Shown in pieces: positions 1 through 10,018 of a DNA stretch of 64,000 nucleotides (its first letter is position 1; the number at the start of each line of letters is the position of its first letter). A program made the position numbers and the translations under genes. The notes beneath the pieces were generated by a model. It saw only the letters and a list, made by a program, of their open reading frames with translations. It did not search any database and was not told the DNA's origin. The DNA comes from Eucalyptus grandis (lineage: Eukaryota; Streptophyta; Magnoliopsida; Myrtales; Myrtaceae): positions 7,130,001 through 7,194,000 of the forward strand of contig NC_052616.1 in NCBI RefSeq assembly GCF_016545825.1. The letters are read 5' to 3'.

Positions 1-175
1 AACTATTCAATCTGCGCCATTCATCTCTAAGAACTACTATCAAAAGAGCATTTGGAGTGTTAAAGAAGCAATTTCAATTGAATATTTTTGGTCGTTAAAA
101 CACAAGTCAATGTTGTCTTAGCTTGTTGTATTATTCAAAATTTTATTACAGCCCAATGACTATTATTGAAGAGAT
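1..175 (+). pseudogene. 3' end of a PIF/Harbinger (HARBI1-like) transposase relic
   Basis: The first bases translate to the C-terminal end of a plant Harbinger transposase (LFNLRHSSLRTTIKRAFGVL, then a LKKQFQLN-like stretch), matching the same segment near 8620-8740, 49370-49490 and 60910-61030. In the family the motif is TIERxFGVLK, where the Glu is the third catalytic acid of the DDE triad. Here that codon reads AAA (Lys), and a stop follows soon after, so the copy is dead. It is the tail of a unit lying mostly outside the window and shows that the tandem array continues to the left. Confidence 0.75.
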
Positions 176-1433
176 GAATAGACAAATGGAATCTTAAAGA
201 AAAAAAATCCAAGAATCCAACTTTCTCAAAGAGAGGAAAACGAGGAAAATAAGATATGGATATAAAAAAGGGGTAGGATTGTGCACACGATGTGGATTAG
301 TTACTAAGAGGTTAGAAGAAGCCAATATTTTTCTTTTTGTTTCTTTTGAGCGTTTCATTTAGAACATGTGGTTTTTATTCCTTTAGTAATAATCATCTTT
401 GAAAATTAGTACTAGTCCTATTTATTATTTGTTTTCTTATGCAGCTGTTTAAGTTCTTGCTTAATTATAGTGATGGGTGAGATGGTCAACCAATCTAGGT
501 GATCTAAACCTATGTAACTTATTCTATTTGAAATTCTTGCTAATGAATTAACCAAAGGTATCAAGCCCTCGAAACATTCAAACTCTTTTCAATTGCTCGA
601 GTTGCCGATAGAATAAAAGAGAGACTTGGCATTCATTTTACGAAAAAGTAAAGACTCGGAAAAATATTTTTCGAATAATGATTAAATATGACGCTTAGAA
701 AAATTAGTCAACGGAAACTAGTTTCATCATTGATGATAATTTATACCTAACTATTTTGGTAGTTGATAAAAATATTTTTTTACTTGTTAATTCTTGTAGG
801 TAATACAAACAATTATTTTTAGAAAAATATTTTCCAAATCTTTAGTTTTGCGTAAACAAAAAATGCACCTTAAAATATGTTGATTTTTCTTAATTTTGAC
901 AAATGTACACATCCCATCGATTAATTGATTAAAACTACTATAGTGTCAAGAATTCATCACACTAGGAGGGTTTAGGTGGTTATATATAAACCTTTTTATT
1001 TTTTATTTTAAATTTTGATACAAATACTATCAATTAGCCGTGGAAAGTTTCTTTTTCATGATTATTTGTGTGAAAAATATGTTATATCGGCAGAGTACCT
1101 TACATACATTCTCTTATGAACTAATGTTGCATGAAACTAGTTGTCAACATTTTTGTTTTTTTGTTTTTTTATTTTGGCCAAGCAGGAGAGTTATTGACTC
1201 AATTTCTCAAATATACTCGCTTTTGATCTGTGGCATATTATTTTTAAAAAGTCTTTCATCCTGAGTTGTATAAAATATTTTATTTGAAAAAAAAATCTCA
1301 TTTATATAAAAAAATCTCATATATATATATATATAGCAAAAGCAGAACAAAAGTATTTACATCGTTTGAATGAGCCTAAAAAAAGAGCATGCGTATGGTT
1401 CAAGTCTTTTAAAAACTAGAACTGCAAAAAATG
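176..1433. other. AT-rich intergenic spacer of the tandem unit (3' side of NAC1)
   Basis: No gene seen. The segment is shared almost base for base with 8761-10018, 18426-19543, 32776-34017, 49531-50925 and 61081-62108. It lies between the end of the Harbinger relic and the 3' end of the NAC gene. A short (TA)n run lies near 1318-1335. Small reading frames here are AT-rich and broken in sister copies. Confidence 0.7.
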
Positions 1434-2651
1434 CTAAACAAGTAAAAACGGATCAGCCCATGCCAATGTGGCTGGAACATCTTGCTCTTGTGATTCAGCA
1501 ACGCTCCTTTGTTGATGGAGAGAAGTCGGACCCCACGTCTGGTTGTCCGGTGTGCCGAGTGTGGATGCGAGCATCGCATTTGTATCGTCTTCTGATGGAT
1601 TAGCAAAAGGATTTGAACCAAAGAGATAATCGGCGTCAACCACCGGATCTATATCCATATCCATCAAGCGATCAATCCATTCATCGTCATCATTGATGAC
1701 TTGCTCTGCTGTCGTAGGAAGTAAATCTGCATATGCCCCTGCTGACATCTGAAGTTGTTCGGCATATGCTACGCTGCTGCTAAAGGCTTGGGAAGTGGCG
1801 GGTTGAGCTCCATCCACTGTGGATGAGGACGCAATGGCAAAGTCACAGATGACGCTTGAGCGATCACTGGAGTCATTGAGTAGGCACATCCTCTTCGCTC
1901 GTCGATTCTCATCTTCAAATTGCACCGGTATGTCGGCCGAAATTACAATTTCCTTGTCTTTTAATTTCTTCTTGTCTCTATAAAATTTGATTTTGCATAG
2001 GACGTACTTGCACCGCTGCACCGAGTTAAGCCAAGCGATTAACAATTTCCAGCATGTAGAGTGTCAAAAGGAAAAAGAACGATACGGGAGGGTTAGATTA
2101 TGGAAGGAGGACCAAGAACCTTTCATTACCGCCCTACGCACAGGAACCATGTTTCCTTGAAACAAACGGATCGTTGCTAATAGGCATTAAGCATCATTAC
2201 ATGAAAAATCGATGCCAATATTCTACCATCAATGCGAGTCAAAGAATTATCAATAGACATGGAATGAAAACCTTACCCTCTCGTCGCACATTGAGAACTC
2301 GTACATGATCCAGCGCCCGCTCGTTGCACTCGAGCCACGTCCACCTTGAAACTTGAAGGACTTCTTGTAGCCAGCCAACTCACCAAGAATGTCGGGGATT
2401 CTCATCGTGTGCTGCTCTTTCCATGTCCCGGACCCGGCGGTCCTTAAAACCCTCGACTTGTTCTTTCTCAACGTGGTGAAAACGTAGAACGTCTGCTCCG
2501 AGGTGGTGTCGAAGATCCTCCAAGGCTCTTGGCTGTACAGGTCGCACTCTTCGATAAGACCGGGAGGCAATGGCGCGCCCGTTGCTTTCTGCTGGAGGTA
2601 GTGAGCGAAAAGGTGCTCATCAGTTGGGCGAAACTTAACTAGCGGATTCAT
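1434..2651 (-). CDS. NAC-domain transcription factor, copy 1 (two exons, intact frame)
   Basis: Atypical NAC transcription factor, expected to bind DNA in the nucleus. Exon 1 is complement(2277..2651), 125 codons ending CDER before a GTAAGG donor. Exon 2 is best placed at complement(1434..2015), after a TGCAG acceptor in phase 0. Together they give 318 residues, usual for the family. Subdomain A is degenerate: VKFRPTDEHLFAHYL at about residues 5-19 instead of LPPGFRFHPTDEEL. DLYSQEPWRIFD, GSGTWKEQ, GYKKSFKFQGGR and WIMYEFSM follow, and KYVLCKI in exon 2 matches the WVLCRI end of the domain. A basic stretch (KKKLKDKE, RRAKR) and an acidic tail (DDDEWIDRLMDMDID) suggest nuclear targeting and activation. 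No AG is usable at the apparent exon edge near 2050, so the acceptor is my inference. It is the only copy here without a frame break, but expression is unproven. Confidence 0.8.
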
Positions 2652-3175
2652 GTTGGCGATGATCTCTCTCGTTCTTCTTCTTCTTCTTCTTCTTCTTCTT
2701 CTTCTTCTCCTTCTTCTTCTTGATCTCGTTCTTCTTCTTCTTTTTGGTTCTCGATCTTGTTCTTCTGCTTCTTCGTACCGCCTTTCCTTTTTTTATCGTA
2801 AAAAAAATTAAAAGAGCTCTAGAAAAAGAAATACTAAAAAGTGGCAGGGCCGGGCTAGAGAGTAGAGACAGCCAAGCCCGGTCCCTTCTTCTTTTTCTTG
2901 CTTCTTCTTGCTTCTTCTTCTTCAAACCGTCTTTCCTTTCTTTATCAATAAGGAAGAGAGAGAGAGATCATCGACCGCCTTTCCTTCTCCGCACCTGTGC
3001 TGGCTCAGCGCATTCCTTCTCTTTTCTTTCTGAGCGCAGCCACTCCCTCCTTCTCCTTTCCCTTCTCTTGGACGCTAGCTGAGGAACGGCATGAAGAAGA
3101 AAGGACGTACATCGGGATGAAAGACAGGGATAACGACAACGGGGCGAGCGATCACGCTTAATGCTCGGTCGGGGG
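2652..3175 (-). promoter_or_regulatory. Upstream region of NAC1 with TTC/GAA microsatellite
   Basis: This is the 5' flank or leader of the minus-strand NAC gene. It starts with a long TTC tract at about 2672-2750 (GAA on the gene strand) that differs in length between units. A conserved GC-richer block follows (about 2815-2885, with two inverted GGGCCGGGCT/AGCCCGGTCC-like words), then a second C/T-rich block to about 3080. The same order recurs at 11235-11750, 20758-21290 and 60135-60495. No promoter element is certain. Poly-Lys reading frames across the TTC tract are low-complexity artefacts. Confidence 0.5.
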
Positions 3176-4340
3176 GCATTTTGTTAAATTAAGGATATTA
3201 AGTTGTGATAGCTATGCAGACATATAAAATCATGATTTTTTTTTTTAAAATTTCATTAGTGTCCGTAAACAAATTTTATGTCCAAAACACAAATTGAATG
3301 GTATTTTGAAAGGGCGGCCCCATTTTTCACATCCACGCCTTTTTCCTAAAAAGATAAAATTGCCCCCAATCTTTCAATTGCTATTTAAAATTATGGAGGG
3401 ACTCCTTTTTTTTCCTTATTTTTCCCTATCTATTTAGGATAATTACCATAATTAAGAATTTCATATATCTTTCTTTTAGCATATTAAAGAAAAGTGCATG
3501 CTTAGGTGTTTCTATAACATTTTACATGATTCATGTCACTAATAGTAAGGAAAAAGACATTTTTTAATATAGTATAAGAATGAAAAATCTCTTCTTCATC
3601 AATGATCTTATAACAAATTATCTACCATTTTGTTCCTCTAATCTCAAGAGCTCATTTTCTTGGTGAAATTTTTATTTATTTAATTAGTCTTAAATATATG
3701 TATCAAGTCTCTTTATTTATTTATAGGAAAAAAGATATTTTTTTAATTATTATATTGGCAAGATACTTTAAATAGAGCATCGAAAACATTAGAGGAATAT
3801 CTAGGTATACACTAAAAATATCGTGCAGAATGAGGTATCTTTATATATTTTTGGAAGTTGTTCATAGATGATATTAATTTTTGTCAATCCAAAATAATAA
3901 ATTTTCACTAAAATTTTCAAAAAAAAAATCTTACTTATGCAGTGTTGGATTTCATTAAATTTTCCATAATTTTGATCACCAACATAGAAAAGAATTGGAT
4001 TTCTTGGAAATTTCTCTTTTGAAGAACAAATTTTTATTGAAATTATATCAAACAATTAAAAAAAAAATAGTTCCATTAAGATACAAGGAAAATTTACAAT
4101 AAAGAAAAGATAAATTTATGAAATTCTTAATTATGATAAGTAGATCCTATACAGATATTGAAATACAAAAAGAAAAAAAAGGTAAGTAAATAAATTTGTA
4201 ACCACCAAAACAAATTGCAATTGGAAGATTGACGGTAGTTTTGTCTCTTTAGTGTAAATGAGGGCGAATATAATTATTTAGGGGTGGAAATAGCACCTAA
4301 AATTAAAGACGGAAGCTATATTACGTAAAAAATAAGAATA
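3176..4340. other. AT-rich spacer between NAC upstream region and Harbinger leader
   Basis: No gene seen. It begins with a word shared by all units (TTAAATTAAGGATATTAAG) and is repeated with a few percent difference at about 11750-12890, 21285-22440 and 46066-47090, and in shortened form at 43582-43790. It contains only AT-rich text and short A/T runs. Confidence 0.65.
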
Positions 4341-5607
4341 CTACTTCTCTTCATATAAAGGTATATTTATATTAATCAATTTTCAACCTTGGGGTATGCA
4401 TGCAATTTCTTGTTTCTTTTTCTCTTTTATTAGCCTCCGACGTTCTCCTTTTGGATACACACCAGGACACCGAACACATGCAATCCTATGCATTGTCCGT
4501 CTGCACTTATTTTTCCATTAAAGTTCCGTCTACTTTTTTCAAATTTTTTGGTGTTTGAGGAGTGGAAAATTTGTGGTAAAAAAAAAAATAGTTTCCGATC
4601 GATAGGCTGGGACGCACGTCCTCTGGCCCTTGTGTAGCTTCTCATCCTCACGTCCTCACACCCGCTCGTCCCCCTCGCATCCTCTTTTGTTATCCCCTCT
4701 TTCTTCCACGCTCTCTTCTCTTCCCTCTAGAGCTGCTCCTTTTTCCCATCTTTTCATGCAATTTAGGGCTTCTTTGTCTCGTCAAGCATCTCCAGAGCTA
4801 CTCCTCCTCTGGTGCTGCCTCGCGCTTCTCTTACAAATAGCAGAGTAGAGAGGGTGCCCCGTTATTGTTTTCGCTTTCATTTTCTAACCCATGGAGACTT
4901 ATTATAATTAGCTCTCATTTCTATAAATCAATCTCTTTGAGTTTAGCAAAATGCAAAAACCAACTCTTTGAGTTTAGTCTGATAGCAATATCTTGCCATT
5001 TGGTGCCATTAGCGGTTTTGGGTCTTCATACAATTGTTTGTTCAGATGATTTGTCCTGATAAATATTGTGCGATTCTTTTGTTTTTGAACATGAATCGTG
5101 GTCTCTTCGTTTCTTTTGTGTTTTTGGAGCAGCTTGTGTTGTCCCATGGTATCAATATATCTGCATTATTGATTACTCAGCTTTAAATTAGAGTGGAAGG
5201 ATTACTATAGTTGAATGGGAAACTTAGCATCTATGCCGGTCAACATATATGTAGGAACTTGTCAAGATGTTTGACATTTTTGGCCTTCATCGCCTAGAGA
5301 AAACCATTTGGAGTACCTTGTTAGTGATTATCAATGAGCTTCATAATATTTACTATATTTACTATAGTGGGGACTTGATTTTAGGATAACATCCTTCTAA
5401 CCTAGGATGAAGTTTGATTTATTTGAAGTATATTGTCTCCAACGGGTTTGAATGAAGAAGACACCTACTTATTTTGTTCACGTAGAAATAAAATTGAGTG
5501 GATTCATGAGCATTTGCATAACTAATGTATGTATTATTGAATAGCAGCTTGTGCTGTGTCAAGTGGTTTTGGCTCTCTAGTATTGCCCTTCTAGGATTGC
5601 ATGCATT
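4341..5607 (+). promoter_or_regulatory. C/T-rich leader segment of the Harbinger relic, copy A of unit 1
   Basis: A TATA-like word (CATATAAAGG) lies at about 4352-4361. A strongly C/T-rich stretch at about 4625-4850 (CTCATCCTCACGTCCTC, TAGGGCTTC) looks like a plant 5' leader. In sister copies this ends at a splice-donor-like GGAGGTAATT; here that spot is shortened. The stretch precedes the transposase N-terminal region on the same strand, so it may be the old promoter and first exon of that gene. This is inference from position and composition only. Confidence 0.4.
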
Positions 5608-6099
5608 TTGTGTTTCATGATCAATGTGCTCCAATATAGATGGATCATGAAAAACCAAGTGGCGGTAATGGTTGTGGCAGCGGCATTTATGACAGTTATC
5701 ATACTAGTTACAGATGATTATAATCATTTTGAGAACCACATATTGAGAGAAGCTCATATGAATCGAGATTACGAGAAAGAGTTATATATGAATCGTGTGT
5801 TATATAGTGACGATACTTATTGTATAAATCAAATATGGATGTTGTCGAATGCTTTTTTAGAGCTTTGCAAGGTGCTCAATGCAAGTAACTTGTGTTCCAC
5901 AACCATATCATTGGACTTAATGTCAGGTTCAGAATCATTGGGGGGAGATTCCATAGGTCAATAGAACCCGTGCACAGATATTTCAAAATTGTCTTTCAAA
6001 TGATTTTGTAATCATACAAACATGTGGTAAAAAGAATCGGTTGATTCCATTTCTCTTGAGATAAGTAATGATCGAAGGTTTTAATGGTTGAAGGTTTTA
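4624..6099. repeat. Internal tandem duplication in unit 1, first copy (A type, no hAT MITE)
   Basis: The 1476 bases from TGGCCCTTGTGTAGC to the end of the transposase N-terminal region are followed directly by a second copy starting at 6100, with the join in GAAGGTTTTA. Copy A lacks the hAT MITE present in copy B. The same A+B pair occurs in unit 3 (28601-30090, then 30091 on). Unit 2 has only a B-type copy and unit 4 only an A-type copy. Confidence 0.85.
5608..6099 (+). pseudogene. PIF/Harbinger transposase relic, N-terminal part (unit 1, copy A)
   Basis: The translated text has ELYMNRVLYSDDTYCINQIW and AFLELCKVL, which match the N-terminal helical region of plant HARBI1-like transposases. 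In another frame VRFRIIGGRFHRSIEPVHRY and FKIVFQ follow, the family segment before the catalytic core. Frame changes and stops separate these pieces, so it cannot encode a transposase. It is cut off from any catalytic part by the duplication join at 6099/6100. Confidence 0.7.
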
Positions 6100-7070
6100 T
6101 GGCCCTTGTGTAGCTTCTCATCCTCATGTCCTCGCACCCTCTCGTCCCCCTCGTATCCTCTCTTTGTTATCTCCTCTTTCTTACACGCTCTCTTCTCTTC
6201 CTCTAGAGCTGCTCCTTTTTCCCATCTTTGTCATGCAATTTAGGGCTTCTTTGTCTCGTCAAGCATCTCCAGAGCTACTCCTCCTCTGGTGCTGCCTCGC
6301 GCTTCTCTTACAAATAGCAGAGTAGAGAGGGTGCCCCGTTATTGTTTTCGCTTTCATTTTCTAACCCATGGAGACGCGATTCCGGAGGTAATTATTATAA
6401 TTACCTCTCATTTCTATAAATCAATCTCTTTGAGTTTAGTCTAATAGCAATATCTTGCCATTTGGTGCCATTAGCAGTTTTGGGTCTTCATACAATTGTT
6501 TGTTCGGATGATTTGTCCTGATAAATATTGTGCGATTCTTTTGTTTTTTGAACATGAATCGTGGTCTCTTCGTTTCTTTTGTGTTTTTGGAGCAGCTTGT
6601 GTTGTCCCATGGTATTGATATATCTGCATTATTGATTACTCAGCTTTAAATTAGAGTGGAAGGATTACTATAGTTGAATGGGAAACTTTGCATATGCCGG
6701 TCAAGATGTAGGAACTTGTCAAGATGTTTGACATTTGTTGGCCTTCATCGCCTAGAGAAAACCATTTGGAGTACCATGTTAGTGATTATCAATGAGCTTC
6801 ATAATATTTACTATATTTACTATAGTACTTGATTTTAGGATAACATCCTTCTAAACCTAGGATGAAGTTTGATTTATTTGAAGTATATTGTCTCCAACGG
6901 GTTTCAATGAAGAAGACACCTACTTATTTTGTTCACGTAGAAATAAAATTGAGTGGATTCATGAGCATTTGCATAACTAATGTATGTATTATTGAATAGC
7001 AGCTTGTGCTGTGTCAAGTGGTTTTGGCTCTCTAGTATTGCCCTTCTAGGATTGCACGCATTTTTTGTGT
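6100..7070 (+). promoter_or_regulatory. C/T-rich leader segment, copy B of unit 1
   Basis: Second copy of the leader. It keeps the complete sequence around GATTCCGGAGGTAATTATTA (about 6378-6397), a plausible splice donor after the C/T-rich leader, which copy A lacks. No coding gene is visible. The remainder, to 7070, is a repeated AT-rich stretch that also lies in front of the transposase part in every other unit. Confidence 0.4.
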
Positions 7071-8760
7071 TTCATGATCAATGTGGTCCAATATAGATGG
7101 ATCATGACAAAATCCAAGTGGCGGTAATGGTTGTGGCTGCAATATTTATTAGGGGTGTGCATGATCCGGGCGGGTGGTTCTCGACCTAGAATCGGGAACT
7201 GCCCACTAAGGACTGGTTTTGAAATATTGGGAACTGGATCCATCCGGGAACCGATCTTGACGCGAAACAATTTTAGTTTTCAACATGGAACGGTCGGGTC
7301 TATGAGTTGGGAAGGAGGGCAGGAGGTCTATGGTCGGGTTTCAACATAGAACGGTTGTGAAACAATTTTCGTGGCTGTGGCAGGTGGCGGCCGACGCGAG
7401 GGGGCAAATAGCAGCGGCGGCGTTGACGCTCGGGGAGGAATTGAAATGGCGATAGGATTAGGAGGAACCGAGGAAGAGACACAGAGAGAGAGAACCGAAG
7501 ACGAAGGGAGTGAGGAGATGAGTTCTAATATAGGGTTTTTTTTAGTAATTTTTTTAATATTAAAAAGGTTCCAGTCCAGTTCGGGTGGGCGGATCCGCCC
7601 ATGGAACCGGGAACTGGACCGGTACCCACTGGTTCTGAAAAATTGGAACCGGGAACCGGACCAGTTCCCTCAAGAACCGCCGGTTCCGGGTGGTTCCAGT
7701 TCGGTTTCGGGCGGTCCAAGTGGTTCATGGGTATTTTGCACACTCCTAGTATTTATGACATTTACCACACTAGTTACGAATGATTATAATCTTTTTGAGA
7801 ACCACATATTAGAGAGGCTCATGTGAATCAAGATTACATGAGAGAGCTGTATATAAATTGTGTGTTATATAGTGATGATACTTATTGTATAAATCAAACG
7901 TGGATGCAATGGAATGCTTTTTAGACCTTTGCAAGGTGCTCGGTGCAAGTAACTTGTGTTCCACAGCCATATCATAGGTCAATAGAACCCGTACATAGAT
8001 ATTTCAAAATTGTCTTTCAAGTGATTTTGAAATCATACAAACGTGTGGTAAAATAATAGACCAATTCCATTTCTCTTGAGGTAAGTAATGATTGAAGGTT
8101 TTAATGGTTGAAGGCTTTATCCATATTTTAAGATATGGAATTTGGAAAAAAGAAGAAGTCTTTATACATTGCTTGAGAAGTTTCATTAGTATTTGGTTGA
8201 TAACTATATTTCAGAGCAATAGATGGAACTCATGTGCATGCATCAATTCCTCTTGAAATTCAAGAAAGATTTTGTGGTAAGAAGAAACACAAAATGTATT
8301 GGTTGCTATTACATTTGACTTGAGATTTTCTTATGTGTTGGCTAGTTGAGAAGGCACTCCACATGATTCAAGTTTTTTTTTTTTTTTTTAATGTAATTTC
8401 AAAGCCGGATGGATTGAATACTCCTACAGATAAGGAAATTAAATTTATACTCAATTTTTGGATTGAGCTTAGTATCTTAAGAATAAAATTTTTTATAACT
8501 TGTTGGAAAATATTATTTTGCCGATGTTGGCAGAATGCAAAATGGCATCATCTCTCTCTATTGTGGTGTTAGATACCATTTGAAGGAGTTCAGTGTTCGC
8601 TCACCTAAAAATAAGAATGAACTATTCAATCTGTGCCATTCATCTCTGACAACTACTATCGAAAGAGGATTTGGAGTCTTGAAGAAACATTTTCGATTGA
8701 ATATTTTTGGTCATTTAGAACACAAGTCGATGTCATCTTAGCTTGTTATATCATTCAAAA
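7071..8760 (+). pseudogene. PIF/Harbinger (HARBI1-like) transposase relic of unit 1, split by a hAT MITE
   Basis: Decayed DDE transposase. The N-terminal region (LYSDDTYCINQTWMQ, at about 7840-7915) follows the hAT MITE at 7150-7748. The catalytic core resumes after a TTTCAG that looks like an old intron acceptor near 8212: AIDGTHVHASIPLEIQERFC with the first catalytic Asp, then YCGVRYHLKEF and TTIERGFGVLKKHFRLN with the third catalytic acid. The family usually has YLVDAGY before GVRYHL; only scrambled remnants remain. Stops and frameshifts occur throughout. The Myb-like partner protein of autonomous PIF elements is not visible, and no terminal inverted repeats were found. Confidence 0.75.
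7150..7748. mobile_element. Non-autonomous hAT element (MITE), unit 1
   Basis: The ends form an inverted repeat: TAGGGGTGTGCA at the left, TGCACACTCCTA at the right. The flanking 8-mers are ATATTTAT (7142-7149) and GTATTTAT (7749-7756), an 8-bp target duplication with one later change. Ends of TAGGGGTG type with an 8-bp duplication are the hAT hallmark. The interior is rich in GGAACC/GGTTCC words and codes for nothing convincing. The empty site is readable in the A-type copies at about 5680 and 29690 and in unit 4 at about 48470. Confidence 0.88.
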
Positions 8761-10018
8761 TTGTATTATAGCCCAATGACTCTATCATGGAAGAGATGAA
8801 TAAACCAATGAAATCATAAAGAAAAAAAAAAATCCAAGAATCCAACTTTCTCAAAGAGAGAAAAAAGAGGAAAATAAGATATGGATATAAAAAGGGGTAG
8901 GATTGTGCACCCGATGTGGATTAGTTACTAAGAGCTTGAAGAAGCCAATATTTTTCTTTCTGTTTCTTTTGTGCATTTCATTTAGAACATGTGTGGTTTT
9001 ATTCCTTTAGTAATAATCATCTTTCAAAATTAGTACTAGTCCTATTCATTATATGTTTTCTTACTCAACTGTTTAAGTTCTCGCTTAATTATAGTGATGG
9101 GTGAGATGGTCAACCAATCTAGGTGATCTAAACCTATGTAACGTATTCTATTTGAAATTCTTGCTAATGAATTAACCAAAGGTATCAAGCCCTCGAAACA
9201 TTCAAACTCTTTTCAATTGCTCGAGTTGTCGATACAATAAAAAAAGAGATTTGGTATTCATTTTACAAAAAGTAAAGACTCGGAAAATATTTTTCGAATG
9301 ATGATTGGTTATGTCGCTTAGAAAAACTAGATAACGGAAAATAGTTTCATGATTGATGATGATTTATACCTAACTATTCTGGTAGTTGATAAAAATATTT
9401 TTTTATTTGTTATTCTTGTAGGCAATACAAACAATTATTTTTAGAAAATATTTTCCAAACCTTTAGTTTTGTGTAAATAAAAATTAACCTTAAATTTTCT
9501 TAATTTTGACAAATGTACGCATCCCATCGATTAGTCGAGTAAAAATACTATAGTGTCAAAGATTCATCACACTAGGAGGGTTTAGGTGGTTATATATAAA
9601 TTTTTTTATTTTATTTTAAATTTTGATATAAATACTATCAATTAGCCGTGGAAAGTTTCTGTTTCATGATTATTTGTATGAGAAATATGTTATACCGGCG
9701 GAATACCTTACATACATTCTCTTATGAACTAATGTTGCATGAAACTAGCTATCAACTTTTTTGTTTTTTTGTTTTTTTTTTTATTTTGGCCAAGTAGGAG
9801 AGTTATCAACTCGACTTCTCGAATATACTTGCTTTTGATCTGTGGCATATTATTTTTAAAAAGTCTTTTGTCCCTAGCCGTATAAAATATTTTATTTGAA
9901 AAAAAAATCTTATATACATAACAAAAGCAGCAACAGTATTTACATGGTTTGAATGAGCATAAAAGAAGAGCACGCGTATGGTTCAAGTCTTTTAAAAACT
10001 AGAACTGCAAAAAATGCT
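8761..10018. other. AT-rich intergenic spacer, unit 1 to NAC2
   Basis: Same spacer as 176-1433. No gene seen. T-rich and A-rich runs (about 9765-9785) differ in length from sister copies. Confidence 0.65.

Noticed and set aside
2046..2276. A U12-type (AT-AC) intron in NAC1, suggested by TTTCCTTTTGACACTCTAC
   Set aside because: The donor is GTAAGG, not ATATCC, and a normal TGCAG acceptor in phase lies a little further on.
2635..3082. Frames with poly-Lys or poly-Phe over the TTC microsatellite
   Set aside because: Direct product of the triplet repeat upstream of NAC1; length varies among units.
4630..4848. Ser/Leu-rich frames on the C/T-rich leader (also at 13182 and 47384)
   Set aside because: Frame and length change between nearly identical units, so they are unlikely to encode a protein.
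7371..7826. Gly/Arg-rich frame of about 150 codons
   Set aside because: Lies within the hAT MITE, is not kept in the unit 2 and unit 3 copies, and its composition follows the GGAACC-rich repeat.
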